DNA of 64,000 nucleotides, taken from the NCBI RefSeq assembly GCF_901709675.1, contig NC_051097.1, positions 1,433,039 to 1,497,038 of the forward strand, read 5' to 3'. Shown piece by piece: positions 9,556-21,000 of this stretch; positions within the stretch are counted from its first letter, which is position 1; each line of letters opens with the position of its first letter. A program made the position numbers and the translations under genes. This DNA comes from Syngnathus acus (lineage: Eukaryota; Chordata; Actinopteri; Syngnathiformes; Syngnathidae). The notes below the pieces were generated by a model. The model was not told the origin of the DNA and did not search any database. It was given only the letters and a program-made list of their open reading frames with translations.

Positions 9556-11177
9556 CAGTGCCTTGCGAAAGTATTCGGCCCCCTTGAACCTTTCAACATT
9601 TCGCCACATTTCAGGCTTCAAACATAAAGATATAAAAAATTTTTGTCAAGAATCAACAACAAGTGGGACACAATCGTGAAGTGGAACGAAATTTATTGGA
9701 TAATTTAAACTTTTTTAACAAATAAAAAACTGAAAAGTGGGGCGTGCAATATTATTCGGCCCCCTTGCGCTAATACTTTGTAGCGCCACCTTTTGCTGCA
9801 ATTACAGCTGCAAGTCGCTTGGGGTATGTCTCTATCAGTTTTGCACATCGAGAGACTGGAATTCTTGCCCATTCTTCCTTGCAAAACAGCTCGAGCTCAG
9901 TGAGGTTGGATGGAGAGCGTTTGTGAACAGCAGTCTTCAGCTCTTTCCACAGATTCTCGATTGGATTCAGGTCTAGACTTTGACTTGGCCATTCTAACAC
10001 CTGGATACGTCTATTTGTGAACCATTCCATTGTAGATTTGGCTTTATGTTTTGGATCATTGTCCTGTTGGAAGATAAATCTCCGTCCCAGTCTCAGGTCT
10101 TTTGCAGACTCCAACAGGTTTTCTTCCAGAATGGTCCTGTATTTGGCTCCATCCATCTTCCCATCAATTTTAGCCATCTTCCCTGTCCCTGCTGAAGAAA
10201 AGCAGGCCCAAACCATGATGCTGCCACCACCATGTTTGACAGTGGGGATGGTGTGTTCAGGGTGATGAGCTGTGTTGCTTTTACGCCAAACATATCGTTT
10301 TGCATTGTGGCCAAAAAGTTCGATTTTGGTTTCATCTGACCAGAGCACCTTCTTCCACATGTTTGGTGTGTCTCCCAGGTGGCTTGTGGCAAACTTTAAA
10401 CGAGACTTTTTATGGATATCTTTGAGAAATGGCTTTCTTCTTGCCACTCTTCCATAAAGGCCAGATTTGTGCAGTGCACGACTGATTGTTGTCCTATGGA
10501 CAGACTCTCCCACCTCAGCTGTAGTTATCTGCAGTTCATCCAGAGTGATCATGGGCCTCTTGGCTGCATCTCTGATCAGTCTTCTCCTTGTTTGAGATGA
10601 AAGTTTGGAGGGACGGCCGGGTCTTGGTAGATTTGCAGTGGTCTGATACTCCTTCCATTTCAATATAATTGCTTGCACAGTGCTCCTTGAGATGTTTAAA
10701 GCTTGGGAAGTCTTTTTGTATCCAAATCCGGCTTTAAACTTCTCCACAACAGTATCTCCAACCTGTCTGGTGTGTTCCTTTGTCTTCATGGTTCTCTCTG
10801 CACTTTAAACATAACCCTGAGACTATCAAAGAGCATGTGCATTTATACGGAGACTTGATTACACAGAGGTGCATTCTATTTATCATCATCAGTCATTTAG
10901 GACAACATTGGATCATTCAAAGATCCTCACTGAACTTCTGGAGTGAGTTTGCTGCACTGAAAGTAAAGGGGCCGAATAATATTGCACGCCCCACTTTTCA
11001 GTTTTTTATTTGTTAAAAAAGTTTAAATTAGCCAATAAATTTCGTTCCACTTCACGATTGTGTCCCACTTGTTGATTCTTGACAAAAAATTAAAATTTTG
11101 TATCTTTATGTTTGAAGCCTGAAATGTGGCGAAATGTTGAAAGGTTCAAGGGGGCCGAATACTTTCGCAAGGCACTA
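9556..11177 (-). mobile_element. Tc1-type DNA transposon with intact transposase (Tc1-A)
   Basis: Terminal inverted repeats of about 210 bp begin CAGTGCCTTGCGAAAGTATT at 9556 and, inverted, end at 11177. Within each repeat the motif ATTCGGCCCCCTTG or a close variant occurs at the outer end and again at the inner end, the IR/DR layout known from Sleeping Beauty-like elements. A TA dinucleotide (9554-9555) precedes the left end. On the right, the terminal base and the second TA are replaced by the start of another Tc1 element. Confidence 0.92.
9770..10789 (-). CDS. Tc1-family transposase, full length, DD34E intact
   Basis: A single 339-residue open frame. The N terminus holds paired helix-turn-helix DNA-binding domains (KKTSQALNISRSTVQAIILK, then GRPSKL, the GRPR-like linker motif). 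The catalytic domain shows LWSDETK (first Asp), QQDNDPKH (second Asp) and LNPIENLW (Glu), with 34 residues between the second Asp and the Glu. The glycine-rich HGGGSIMVWACFS box is present. The length is normal for Tc1 transposases (about 340). No stop or frameshift is seen. The protein would cut and paste the surrounding element at TA sites. Whether it is transcribed or active cannot be told from sequence. Confidence 0.93.
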   Translation of the reverse strand: MKTKEHTRQVGDTVVEKFKAGFGYKKTSQALNISRSTVQAIILKWKEYQTTANLPRPGRPSKLSSQTRRRLIRDAAKRPMITLDELQITTAEVGESVHRTTISRALHKSGLYGRVARRKPFLKDIHKKSRLKFATSHLGDTPNMWKKVLWSDETKIELFGHNAKRYVWRKSNTAHHPEHTIPTVKHGGGSIMVWACFSSAGTGKMAKIDGKMDGAKYRTILEENLLESAKDLRLGRRFIFQQDNDPKHKAKSTMEWFTNRRIQVLEWPSQSLDLNPIENLWKELKTAVHKRSPSNLTELELFCKEEWARIPVSRCAKLIETYPKRLAAVIAAKGGATKY

Positions 11178-11870
11178 CTCAAAATAATTAATGGAACACT
11201 TTGAAAACACATCAGATTTCAATGGTGACAACAAAAATGTTGGATATCTATACTGATATGGACATTTTAATGTCTCAGGAACAAAAGGATGCCACATCTT
11301 TTGATGGAAATAAAAGTTTTCAGCCTACAGAGGGCTCAGTATATACCGTAATTTTCGGACTATAAATCGCGGTTTTTTTCATAGTTTGGGTGGGGGGGGG
11401 CGACTTATAATAAGGAGCGACTTATGTGTTTTTTTTTCAAAAATTTAAAAAAAAAAAAAAAAGTGAAACCGCGATAAACGAACCGGGATGTAGCAAGGGA
11501 TTACTGTAATTTGAATTTCAAGTGACGTCAGCAGCGCGACGCGGCGTGGCGCGGCGGTTGTTTACAAAAAGAACAAAGATTGATCACGGGATGACGAAGA
11601 TGACGAAGGGCCCCACGTACTATTGGCATCATTAGCGGCTTTGTTTCTAAGTGACACGGAGGACGAAGAGTTTGAAGGATTTAAGGATTTGGAGTGACAC
11701 AGAAGGTTTGAAAAACTATTATGGCTTTTACGCACGCCCGGTCCTACTCTACGGAGCTCTCTTTCACCTCCGTGGATTGAAGTCGGGGGTCGGCGCTCGG
11801 CCGGGTGGCTGTCCGGGGACGGTGGATTGGGCTCGGACATGGCTTTTACGCACGCCCGGTCCTACTCTAC

Positions 11871-14393
11871 TGAGACTTGGTTGACTGTCAACATTCCGGA
11901 CTCTGCTGTGCATCTGGAGCGGCTAGCGTGCTATCGGGCGGACCGGGCCATTGTAAAAGGGGGAAAATCGCGAGGAGGTGGAATATGCGTCTACATCCGT
12001 GACGAATGGTGCCGGGACTCTGTAGTGGTATGCAAGCACTGCTCGCCACTGGCGGAGTTTGTGATCATTAAGTGCCATCCTTTTTACCTGCCGAGGGAAT
12101 TTACTGCGATTCTGCTAGTCGCGGTATACATCCCGCCTTCCAACATCGAAGGCGACAGGATCGCGGCTCTTAGTCAACTGTACCAGGCTGTCAGTGAACA
12201 ACAGACGGCGCACCCTGACGGTTTCACCATCTTCGCTGGGGATTTTAATCATGCTAACCTGAAGTCCGTTTTTCCGAGGCTTCACCAGCATGATCATTTT
12301 CCAACACGTGGTGACAGCTTCGTGGACCTGGTCTACTCTACACATAAAGGAGCTTTCAAAGTCGCCCCCCTCCCCCATCTTGGACTTTCTGACCATCTCA
12401 CTGTTATGCTTTTGCCCGCATACAGACAAATGGTGAAAGCATCCAGGCCGGTTCGCAAGCGGGTAAGGGTGTAGCCTGAGGGTGCCTCTGATGCGCTTCG
12501 AGACTACTTTGGCACTACTGACTGGGAAATGTTTAAGCAGGTGGCCACTTGCAACGATCGGACGGACATAGAGGAGTATACTGACTCTGTTTCCTCTTAC
12601 ATCACGAAGTGCATTGATGATGTGACCCACTCGAAATTCATCGTCACTCGGGCTAACTGGAAGCCATGGCTGTCCTCAGGCTGCTGAGGGCCAGGGACAA
12701 AGCCTTCAGAGCGGGGGATGAGGCTGGCTTGAGGACAGCGAGGGCCGACCTGTCCCGGGGCATCAAGGAAGCGAAAAGGGCGTTCTCTTGCAAGATTACC
12801 GCCCACTTCAAGGACAGCAGGGACGCACAGAGCCTTTGGCAGGGCATTCAGACCATCACGGACTACAAGCCCGCGCCGCAGAGCTGTGAGGGCGACGTCC
12901 GTCTGCTCAACGATCTTAACCGCTTCTTTGCTCGCTTCGACACTCAGAACAGCACTTGCCCGCTGAAGACCCCTCCCCCTCCACACGAGCAGCCCCTGTG
13001 CCTCTCTGCCGATAGCGTGAGGAGGGCGCTTGCCGCTATCAACACCCGTAAGGCGGCGGGCCCTGACAACATCCCAGGTCGAGCGCTGAAGGACTGCGCT
13101 GGGGAGCTGACGGGTGTCTTCACGGACATCTTTAACATTTCCCTGCAGCAGGCCATCGTCCCTTCGTGTTTCAAGGCTGCCACCATCGTACCTGTGCCGA
13201 AGAAACCTGCTCCGTCCTGCTTCAATGACTACCGCCCCGTGGCACTGACGCCCATCATCATGAAGTGCTTTGAGCGGCTTGTCATGGAGCACATCAGATC
13301 CATTCTCCCCCCCACCATAGACCCCTTCCAGTTTGCGTACCGAGCCAAACGGTCCTCTGAGGATGCCATCTGCTCTGCCCTCCACTCGGCCCTCACCCAC
13401 CTGGAGAGAAGGGACTCGTATGTGAGATTGCTGTTTGTGGACTTCAATTCTGCCTTCAACACCATTGTGCCACAACGACTCATCTGCAAACTCGACAAGC
13501 TGGGCCTCAGTACCTACCTCTGCAACTGGCTACTGGACTTCCTCTGTCAGAGGCCTCAGATGGTACGTGTTGGCGACAAAATCTCCGCCAGCATCACGCT
13601 GAGCACAAGGGCCCCCCAAGGCTGCGTGCTCAGTCCGCTGCTCTTCACCCTGCTGACGCATGACTCCACTGCAACCTACAGCAACAACCGCATAGTGAAA
13701 TTTGCTGACGACACGACTCTGGTGGGTCTCATCACCAAGGGCGACGAGACTCAATACAGGTTGGAGGTCGACCTTCTGACCACGTGGTGTAGGGACAACA
13801 ACCTCCTGCTGAGCGTCAACAAGACCAAGGAGATTGTTGTTGACTTCCGGAAGGGTCACACCCTACACCTGCCGCTGACCATCGACGGTGCTGTGGTGGA
13901 GAGAGTGAGCAGCACCAGATTCCTGGGGGTGCACATCAGTGAGGATCTCTCCTGGTCCACCAACACCGCATCACTGGCGAAGAAAGCTCAGCGCCGCCTG
14001 TACTTCCTGCGGAAACTCAGGCGAGCAAGTGCTCCTCCGGCCGTCATGACTACATTCTACCGTGGCACCATTGAGAGCGTCCTCTCCAGTTGTATCGCTG
14101 TTTGGGGTGGTAGCTGCACTGAATACAACATGAAGGCCCTGCAGCGCATAGTGAACACGGCTGGTAAGATTATTGGTGCTTCACTCCCCTCCCTGAAGGA
14201 CATTTACACCTCCCATCTCACCCGCAAGGCGACCACGGTTGTGAGTGATGTGAGTCACCCCGCTCACTCTTTGTTTGATCTTCTGCCCTCTGGGAAGAGG
14301 TACAGGAGCCTGCGCTCCCGCACAACCAGACTCACCAACAGCTTCATACTCCAGGCTGTTAGGATCCTGAACTCTCTCCCCCCTTCTGCGTAG
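11871..14393 (+). pseudogene. LINE endonuclease-reverse transcriptase, inactivated
   Basis: The endonuclease C-terminal half reads VAVYIPPSN, then TIFAGDFNHANLK and PHLGLSDHLTVML. A TAG replaces an expected Trp codon at 12472-12474, the frame then continues to about 12660, and a frameshift leads into the reverse transcriptase frame 12666-14393. RT motifs are present: [28 protein letters not shown] (first catalytic Asp), [12 protein letters not shown] and FADDTTL (the YADD-type box), then [12 protein letters not shown]. The C-terminal region resembles L2/CR1 proteins. With the N terminus missing, a stop and a frameshift, this copy cannot encode a working polyprotein. Confidence 0.88.
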
Positions 14394-14676
14394 CGTCCTG
14401 TACTTTTGCGCTATATTCTGACTGTCTGCTGTATGCACACTTGCTCCATTTTTGCTCCTCTTATTTATTATGTTATTTGTTTATTTATTATTTATTCACC
14501 ACTCTTATTTATTCATTGTTTGTGCCTTCTTGTTTTTATTTTTTTGTGTTTACTTGTATGTATATTGTGTACTATGTCTTGTCACCGTGGGATAGTGGGA
14601 ACGTAATTTCGATTTCTTTGTGTGTCTTGGCATGTGAAGAAATTGACAATAAAGCAGACTTTGACTTTGACTTTGA
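11871..14676 (+). mobile_element. 5'-truncated L2/CR1-type LINE
   Basis: A non-LTR retrotransposon of the Jockey superfamily lacks the first part of its endonuclease. It ends with a 3' tail of repeated CTTTGA units preceded by GAAATTGACAATAAAGC, typical of L2-like 3' ends. It sits inside the second 118-bp repeat unit of the family 1 element. The sister copy at 31720-33056 shows uninterrupted sequence at the equivalent place (around 32240). Confidence 0.85.
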
Positions 14677-14918
14677 GCTCTCTTTCACCTCCGTGGATGG
14701 AAGTCGAGGGCCGGCGCTCGGCCGGGTGGCTGTCCGGGGACAGTGGATGGGGCTCGGTCATGGCTTTTACGCACGCCCGGTCCTATTCTATGGATCTCTC
14801 TTCCACCTCTGTGGCTGGAAGTCCACGCCGCCACACGCCTGGAAGTTTGTTTTGTTAAATAAAGAACCGTTTACCAAACCCACGTCTTTCCTTGCACTTT
14901 GTTAACGCGACAATATAG

Positions 14919-15212
14919 TGTACAGCTGGTTGAGTGCTAATTTACACCACACTACATTCTTTAGCTAATCAGCGTTGCTACAGACACAATCTCCCCTCCC
15001 TTTAGTGTAGCAACGCCTCTGTAACCAGGGCAACCAAAACATTAAATAACCGTAGCAGGGCTGTGGACAGTATTGATGAAAATAAAATTGAACGTATTTT
15101 TTTTATTGTCGGACTCGGTGGACTCGGTCAAAATCTGCACCTGAGTCCGAGTCCGGCAAAAATGACCGTGTCCGACCGAGTCCGAGTCCCCGAGTCCGAG
15201 TCCACACCCCTG
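14919..15212. mobile_element. Insert in family 1 copy 1 with a hAT-like end
   Basis: About 294 bp present here but missing at the equivalent point of copy 2 (after CAATATAG, before TTATA). Its right part (15057-15211) runs from CAGGGCTGTGGAC to GTCCACACCCCTG, an inverted pair, with GAGTCCGAGTCC repeats next to the right end. I see no clear target duplication. Confidence 0.5.
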
Positions 15213-15915
15213 GTTATACACTAGATCTGTGGAATAACGACGAGGCTGACGTCAGGAAGCGAAAAGGGCGTTCTTGACAAAGGACGAGGAATTTGATCGA
15301 TGGATTTAATGATTTAGAGTGCACAGATGGTTTGATAATAATATTGCTTATATAATAGTTATTTGATATCTAATTTATATATCGTTATATGGGCCTGTGG
15401 AATATTTTGAAGTGTAAGCGCCGTCAGCGGCGCGCACCCATTGTTGACAAAGGACGATCGATGGATTTAATGAATTGGAGTGACACAGATGGTTTTATAA
15501 ACGTGTTATTTATGTAATAGTTTTTTTTTAATAACTCTGAATGTGACGTCAGGCCCGTTCTCAGCTCTTTGTTTGTGTTTATGTCACGTTAGCATACCTA
15601 TCGTTTAGCCTGTTGTTGCTCGTTCATGTCTGTTCTTGGTGTTGGATTTTGTCGAATAAATTGCCCCCCAAAATGCGACTTATACTCCGGAGCGACTTAT
15701 ATGTTTTTTTTCACTTTTTTGGGCATTTTATGGCTGATGCGACTTGTACACCGGAGCGACTTTTAGTCCGAAAATTACGGTAGACACCCCAAAAATCAAA
15801 GCGAAAAAATGATGAGGCAGGCTCGTCCATTTTGCCTAAATTCAATTTCTGCAACTCAAAATTCTTTTCAATATCTTGTGTGGCCCCCACGAGCTTGTAT
15901 GCATGCTTGACGACG

Positions 15916-16932
15916 TCACGGCATGCTCCTAATGAGACGACGGATGGTTTCTTGTGGGATGTCCTCCCAGGTCAGTCTAAGGGCATCAGCAAGCTCCTGT
16001 AAAGTCTGAGGAGCAACCTGGCGGCGTCTGATGGACCGAAACATTATGTCCCAGAGGCGTTCTATCGGGTTTAGATCAGGTGATCGTGAGGGCCATTCAA
16101 TTGTGTCAATTCTTTCATCCTCCAGATACTGTCTGCATACTCTTGCCACATGAGGCCGGGCATTGTTGTGGATCAGGAGAAACCCAGGACCTACTGCACC
16201 AGCGTAGGGTCTGACCATGGGTGCAAGGATTTCATCCCGATACCTAATGGCAGTCAGACTGCCGTTCTCTAGCCTGTAGAGGTCTGTTCGTCCCTCCATG
16301 GAAATGCCTCCCCAGACCATCACTGACCCACCACCGAACCGGTCATGCTGAATGATGTTGCAGGCAGCATCGCGCTCGCCTTGGCTTCTCCAGGCCCTTT
16401 CACGTCTATCACAGGTGCTCAGGGTAAACCTGCTCTCATCTGTGAAAAGCACAGGGCGCCAGTGGCGGACTTGCCAATTTTGCTGTTCTATGGCAAATGC
16501 CAATCGAGCTCCACGGTGCTGAGCAATGAGCACAGGGCACACTACAGGATGTCGTGCCCTCAGGCCACCCTCGTGAAGTCTGTTTCTGACTGTTTGGGCA
16601 GAGACATTCACACCAGTAGCCTGCTGGAGGTCATTCTGTTGGGCTCGGGCAGTGCTCAACCTGTTCCTCCTTGCACAAAGTAGCAGATATCGGTCCTGCT
16701 GATGGAATGAGGACCGTCTACGGCCCTGTCCAGCTCTCCTAGAGTAACTGCCTGTCTCCTGGAATCTCCTCCATGCTCTGGAGATTGTACTGGGAGACAC
16801 ATCAAATCTTCTTGCAACAGCACGCATGGATGTGCCATCCTGGAGGAGTTGGACAATCTGCGTAACTTCAGGAGGGTTAAGAAATCGCCTCATGCTCCCA
16901 GTCGTGATAATGACTCTAGCTAAAGCCAACAC
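15916..16932 (-). pseudogene. Tc1-B transposase: open frame but second catalytic Asp replaced by Asn
   Basis: A 338-residue open frame with an HTH region ([20 protein letters not shown], then SPSTISRAW), FTDESRF (first Asp), [12 protein letters not shown] and DLNPIERLW (Glu). The second catalytic position reads IHNNARPH where the family has DNARPH, so GAC has become AAC, a change expected from CpG decay. The spacing to Glu is still 34 residues. The protein should fold but not catalyse. The start may be the internal Met before RRFLNPPEV. Confidence 0.85.
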
Positions 16933-17188
16933 TAGTGGAAAAACAGTTAAAAAAGATCAAGAGGGAGGAACTTGAAATGGCCTCCACCTGCAAAAACCAG
17001 TCCTGTTTTGGGGACCATCTCATTGTTGCCCCTCTAGTGCACCTGTTGTTAATTCCATCAACACCAATGCAGCTGAAACTGATTAACAACCCCTTCTGCC
17101 ACCTACCTGACCAAAATCTTATCAGAAAAGTCTAATTGAATTCATGCCATACCCTGATAAAAAACTGTTCCTTAAATTTTTTGAGAAG

Positions 17189-17190
17189 TG

Positions 17191-17221
<31 letters not shown>

Positions 17222-18028
17222 TTTTTTTTTTTAATTTATTTTAAGAAAATGATATGTTCAAATAATGATTCAGAGGAATTGTCCCGTGCTATGAATGAAA
17301 TACGTAAATGATGTCCACCACTCACACTCACATCCATTCAGAAATTTTTGTCACATGCAAACAGGGAACGTTTTGTCACCAAATTATCAGGTTCGTCAAG
17401 GTTGAGGCTGCTCCATGTGCTGTATGCCCAGATGAACGCAACACAAGAGATCCCTATTTAAAAAGTGTCATTGGTTTTGTTTTATTGAGTTTGTGACGTA
17501 GTGCATGATGATGATAATACAGTATTCATAAATGTGTGTGTGTGGGGGGGTGCGTTGTAGTCCGTGATCGCCCGTATGCCTTGCCACATACTCCTGACAT
17601 ACATACAACATGAGGGACAAAATGGAGACTTTAATACTTTGGTCTGTTTTAAAAGTTTGAAATGCAAAGGAGTGAAGATAAACGTGTGGTCCTTATTATG
17701 TTATAAGCAAATATATCATCTAATCACACCAAGAACCACTAAAAACCGCCACTGTATGTAACTCAACTGTCCAGTACGAATGGAAGAAGAGATTTCAATG
17801 GGAATGATATACGAGAACAATTGAGTGGCAAGCTTCATCACGGAATGACTTAAACTCGTAAGTCACGATACCGCACATCTCCTCCTCTGCATAGTCATGC
17901 GCGAACACGAAGACCACGGTGCGTGGACAGTGCACTGGTGTTGTGAAGACGGAAGTGACAGGACGACTTCCCTCAGGCAAACACATTTTTGGAAATAGCT
18001 GCATGAAAAGATCGACGCTTGCCCAGAT
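17189..18028. other. tbc1d13 5' flank
   Basis: The stretch begins with a (TA)n run (17190-17216). A 42-bp relic of the L2-type LINE lies at 17549-17590 on the minus strand, next to a short GT/G-rich tract. The last 200 bp before the start codon should include the tbc1d13 promoter and 5' UTR. I see no definite core promoter element. Confidence 0.5.
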
Positions 18029-21000
18029 ATGTCAGTTGCATACAAAAACAGGTACGTTCTGCGTGAGAAGATGGACGGGAAAATACCTCAAACATGCAAT
18101 AAATAATTGTTGCTTTATTTACTAGAGTGACAAATGCATCCCGACCACACGATTGCATTTCGGGTTAACAAAGCAATAAACTTTTATTCAAGAGCTACCG
18201 TAGATTGTATCACTTTGATTTCATTTTTGCTCAGTTTGACATGTGACTGATGTCGTCAGGAAATCGTAGCGTTGCCCCCAAAACATATTCAGGTGTCTGT
18301 TTGACAAGCTAGCGATGTTAGCTCTCCGTTAGCATGTCAGCTGATAACCAACACGAGCCTCTAACTGCTAGTTTTGCTATCTCCCCGACTGTATATTTGA
18401 AAGTGTGTTAGAATGTAAATTCCAAAAGTCAGACTATCTTTAGGTGAATTAATGGACTGTGGTTCATTTTGTATTCAACCCCGTTTTCGTCAAATATACC
18501 CATTTCAGCAATATTTTGCCTCCGAATGGTGCTTATTTGACAGGAGTACGTGATAGATTCTGAAACGGATCTAAATAACGCTTGATATTCTCATGAAAGT
18601 AATGATTGTCAAATAGTATTTATTTTTTATTTATTTCGGCAAGTACAACACACTTATTACAACGTAATTTCTCGTTTTTTTTACATGACTTGTCGAAAAG
18701 GGAAGCGGGTTGATACTATTCTGCTTATCTCGTCCTGTCCCGATTACAACCAAGGATTTCACTGCCAGACACACAATCTACGACAGTCCTACCTATAATA
18801 GTACCATAACAATTGATATCAATTTATTTTGAATACAGCAATGCCAAGTTGATGCAACATGGTTGACATCCCAGTCAAAAACCGTCATACCGAATATTGG
18901 CCTGAATATAAGACGACCCTGATTATAAGACGACCCCGTCTTTTTCAAGACTCAAGTTTGAAAAAAAGACTTTTTGAACACCAAATTTAATGTTTATACA
19001 GAAAATAATTACAGTACATCTGAAACAAATGATGATGATGATTATTATTATTATTTTGCCTCATTCAGATCATGCAAAAACTGTCTATCGCATCTTAATA
19101 TCTGAACATCTAAATATGTAACCTAAAGTGCAATCACATTAGTAAATGAATGGCTTCTGGTTTTTGAAAATGTAAATAAACCTACTGTTTCTGTTGGGGA
19201 GCCTGACGACTGTATAGGGGGTTGGCTCGGATGGTTATGCTCTTTTCGCCCTCGGGTGTCGGTCAGAACACAGGAGGGAAGACGTGGTTCAGTTTTGATT
19301 GCTTTACTGAATTATTGGCAAAAAAGTTAACAGGCACTGGCTCATAGGTGCAAACTGGCAAAAGGGTATAGGCACATATTTGGTCGTAAGGATGTGAGAG
19401 CAGGTGTGTGTAGTGTACATGGGTGAGTGTTTGGGTGTGTGAATGTGATTCTTGTGTGAAGGGTGTGAAGCGTGTGTGTGGTTTGTGGTGTGTGTGTGTG
19501 TGTGGTTCTGCAACAGACAGAAATCCATCCATCCATCTTCTTCCGCTTATCTGGGGTCGGGTCGCGGGGGCAGCAACTTTAGGAGGGACTCCCAGACTTC
19601 CCTCTCCCCAGCCACTTCATCCAGCTCATCCCGGGGGATCCCAAGGTGTTCCCAGGCCAGCTGAGAGACATAGTCTCTCCAGCGCGTCCTGGGTCGTCCC
19701 CGGCATCTCCTACCGGTGGGACATGCCCGGAACACCTCCCCAGGGAGGTGTCCAGGAGGCATCCTGATGAGATGCCCGAGCCACCTCATCTGGCTCCTCT
19801 CAACGTGGAGGAGCAGCGGCTCTACTCCGAGTCTCTCCCGGATGACCGAGCTTCTCACCTTATCTCCAAGGGAGAGCCCGGACACCCTGCGGAGGAAACT
19901 CATTTCGGCCGCTTGTATCCTGGATCTCGTTCTTTCGGTCACGACCCATAGCTCGTGACCATAGGTGAGGGTAGGAGCATAGATCGACCGGTAAATCGAG
20001 AGTTTTGCCTTTTGGCTCAGCTCTCTCTTTACCACGACGGATCGGTACAGAGTCCGCATTACTGCCGACGCTGCACCGATCCGCCTGTCGATCTCGCGCT
20101 CCATCCTGCCCTCACTCGTGAACAAGACCCCAAGATACTTGAACTCCTCCACTTGGGGCAGGATCTCATCCCCGATCCGGAGAGGGCATTCCACCCTTTT
20201 CCGACCGAGGACCATCGACTCGGATTTGGAGGTGCTGACCCTCATCCCGACCGCTTCACAATCGACTGCGAACCGCTCCAGTGAGAGCTGGAGATTATGG
20301 CCTGAAGAAGCCAACAGCATCACGTCGTCTGCCAAAAGCAGAGACGCGACGCTGAGGTCCCCAAACCGGACCCTGCGGCAAGAAATTCTGTCCATAAGAA
20401 TTATGCACAGAATCGGTGACAAAGGGCAGCCTTGGCGGAATCCAACCCTCACTGGGAACGAATCCGACCTACTGCCGGAAATGCGGACTAAACTCTGGCA
20501 TCGGTGATACAGGGACCGAACAGCCCTTATCAGTTGGCTCGGCACCCCGTACTCCGCACTCCTGATGCACCCTCCACAGAACCTCCCGAGGGACACGGTC
20601 GAACGCCTTCTCCAAGTCCACAAAACCCATGTGGACTGGTTGGGCGAACTCCCATGCACCCTCGAGGATCCTGCCGAGGGTGTAGAGCTGGTCCACTGTT
20701 CCACGGCCAGGACGAAAGCCACACTGCTCCTCCTGAATCCGAGGTTCGCCTTCCGACGGACCCTCCTCTCCAGCACCCCTGAATAGACCTTACCAGGGAG
20801 GCTGAGGAGTGTGATTCCCCTGTAATTGGAACACACCCTCCGGCCCCCCTTCTTAAAGTGGGGAACCACCACCCCAGTCTGCCAATCCAGAGGCACTGTC
20901 CCCGACGTCCGCGCAATGCTGTAGAGGCGTGTCAGCCGTGACAGCCCCACAACATCCAGAGCCTTTAAGAACTCCGGGCGGATCTCATCCACCCCCGGGG

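Larger units (their letters stand above)
11344..15782. mobile_element. TIR element family 1, copy 1, carrying a nested LINE
   Basis: The ends are TACCGTAATTTTCGGACTAT at 11344 and the inverted form ending GTCCGAAAATTACGGTA at 15782. Subterminal GCGACTTAT motifs recur on both sides. Inside lies a 118-bp tandem repeat (units starting ATGGCTTTTACGCACGCCCG at 11721, 11839 and, after the LINE, 14760) and an internal pogo-like end at about 11467-11507. The LINE at 11871-14676 and a further insert at 14919-15212 are absent from the sister copy at 31720-33056. Confidence 0.82.
11173..17188 (-). mobile_element. Second Tc1-type transposon (Tc1-B), split by a nested insertion
   Basis: The left end CACTACTCAAAATAATTAAT at 11173 pairs with the right end, whose complement reads CACTTCTCAAAAAATTTAAG, ending at 17188 next to a (TA)n run. 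The element is interrupted between 11344 and 15782 by a large TIR element. Without that insert its length would be about 1.58 kb, normal for Tc1. It differs in family from Tc1-A. Confidence 0.8.

Noticed and set aside
12115-13859. Several long minus-strand frames over the LINE
   Set aside because: They are shadows of the GC-rich reverse transcriptase frame on the plus strand.
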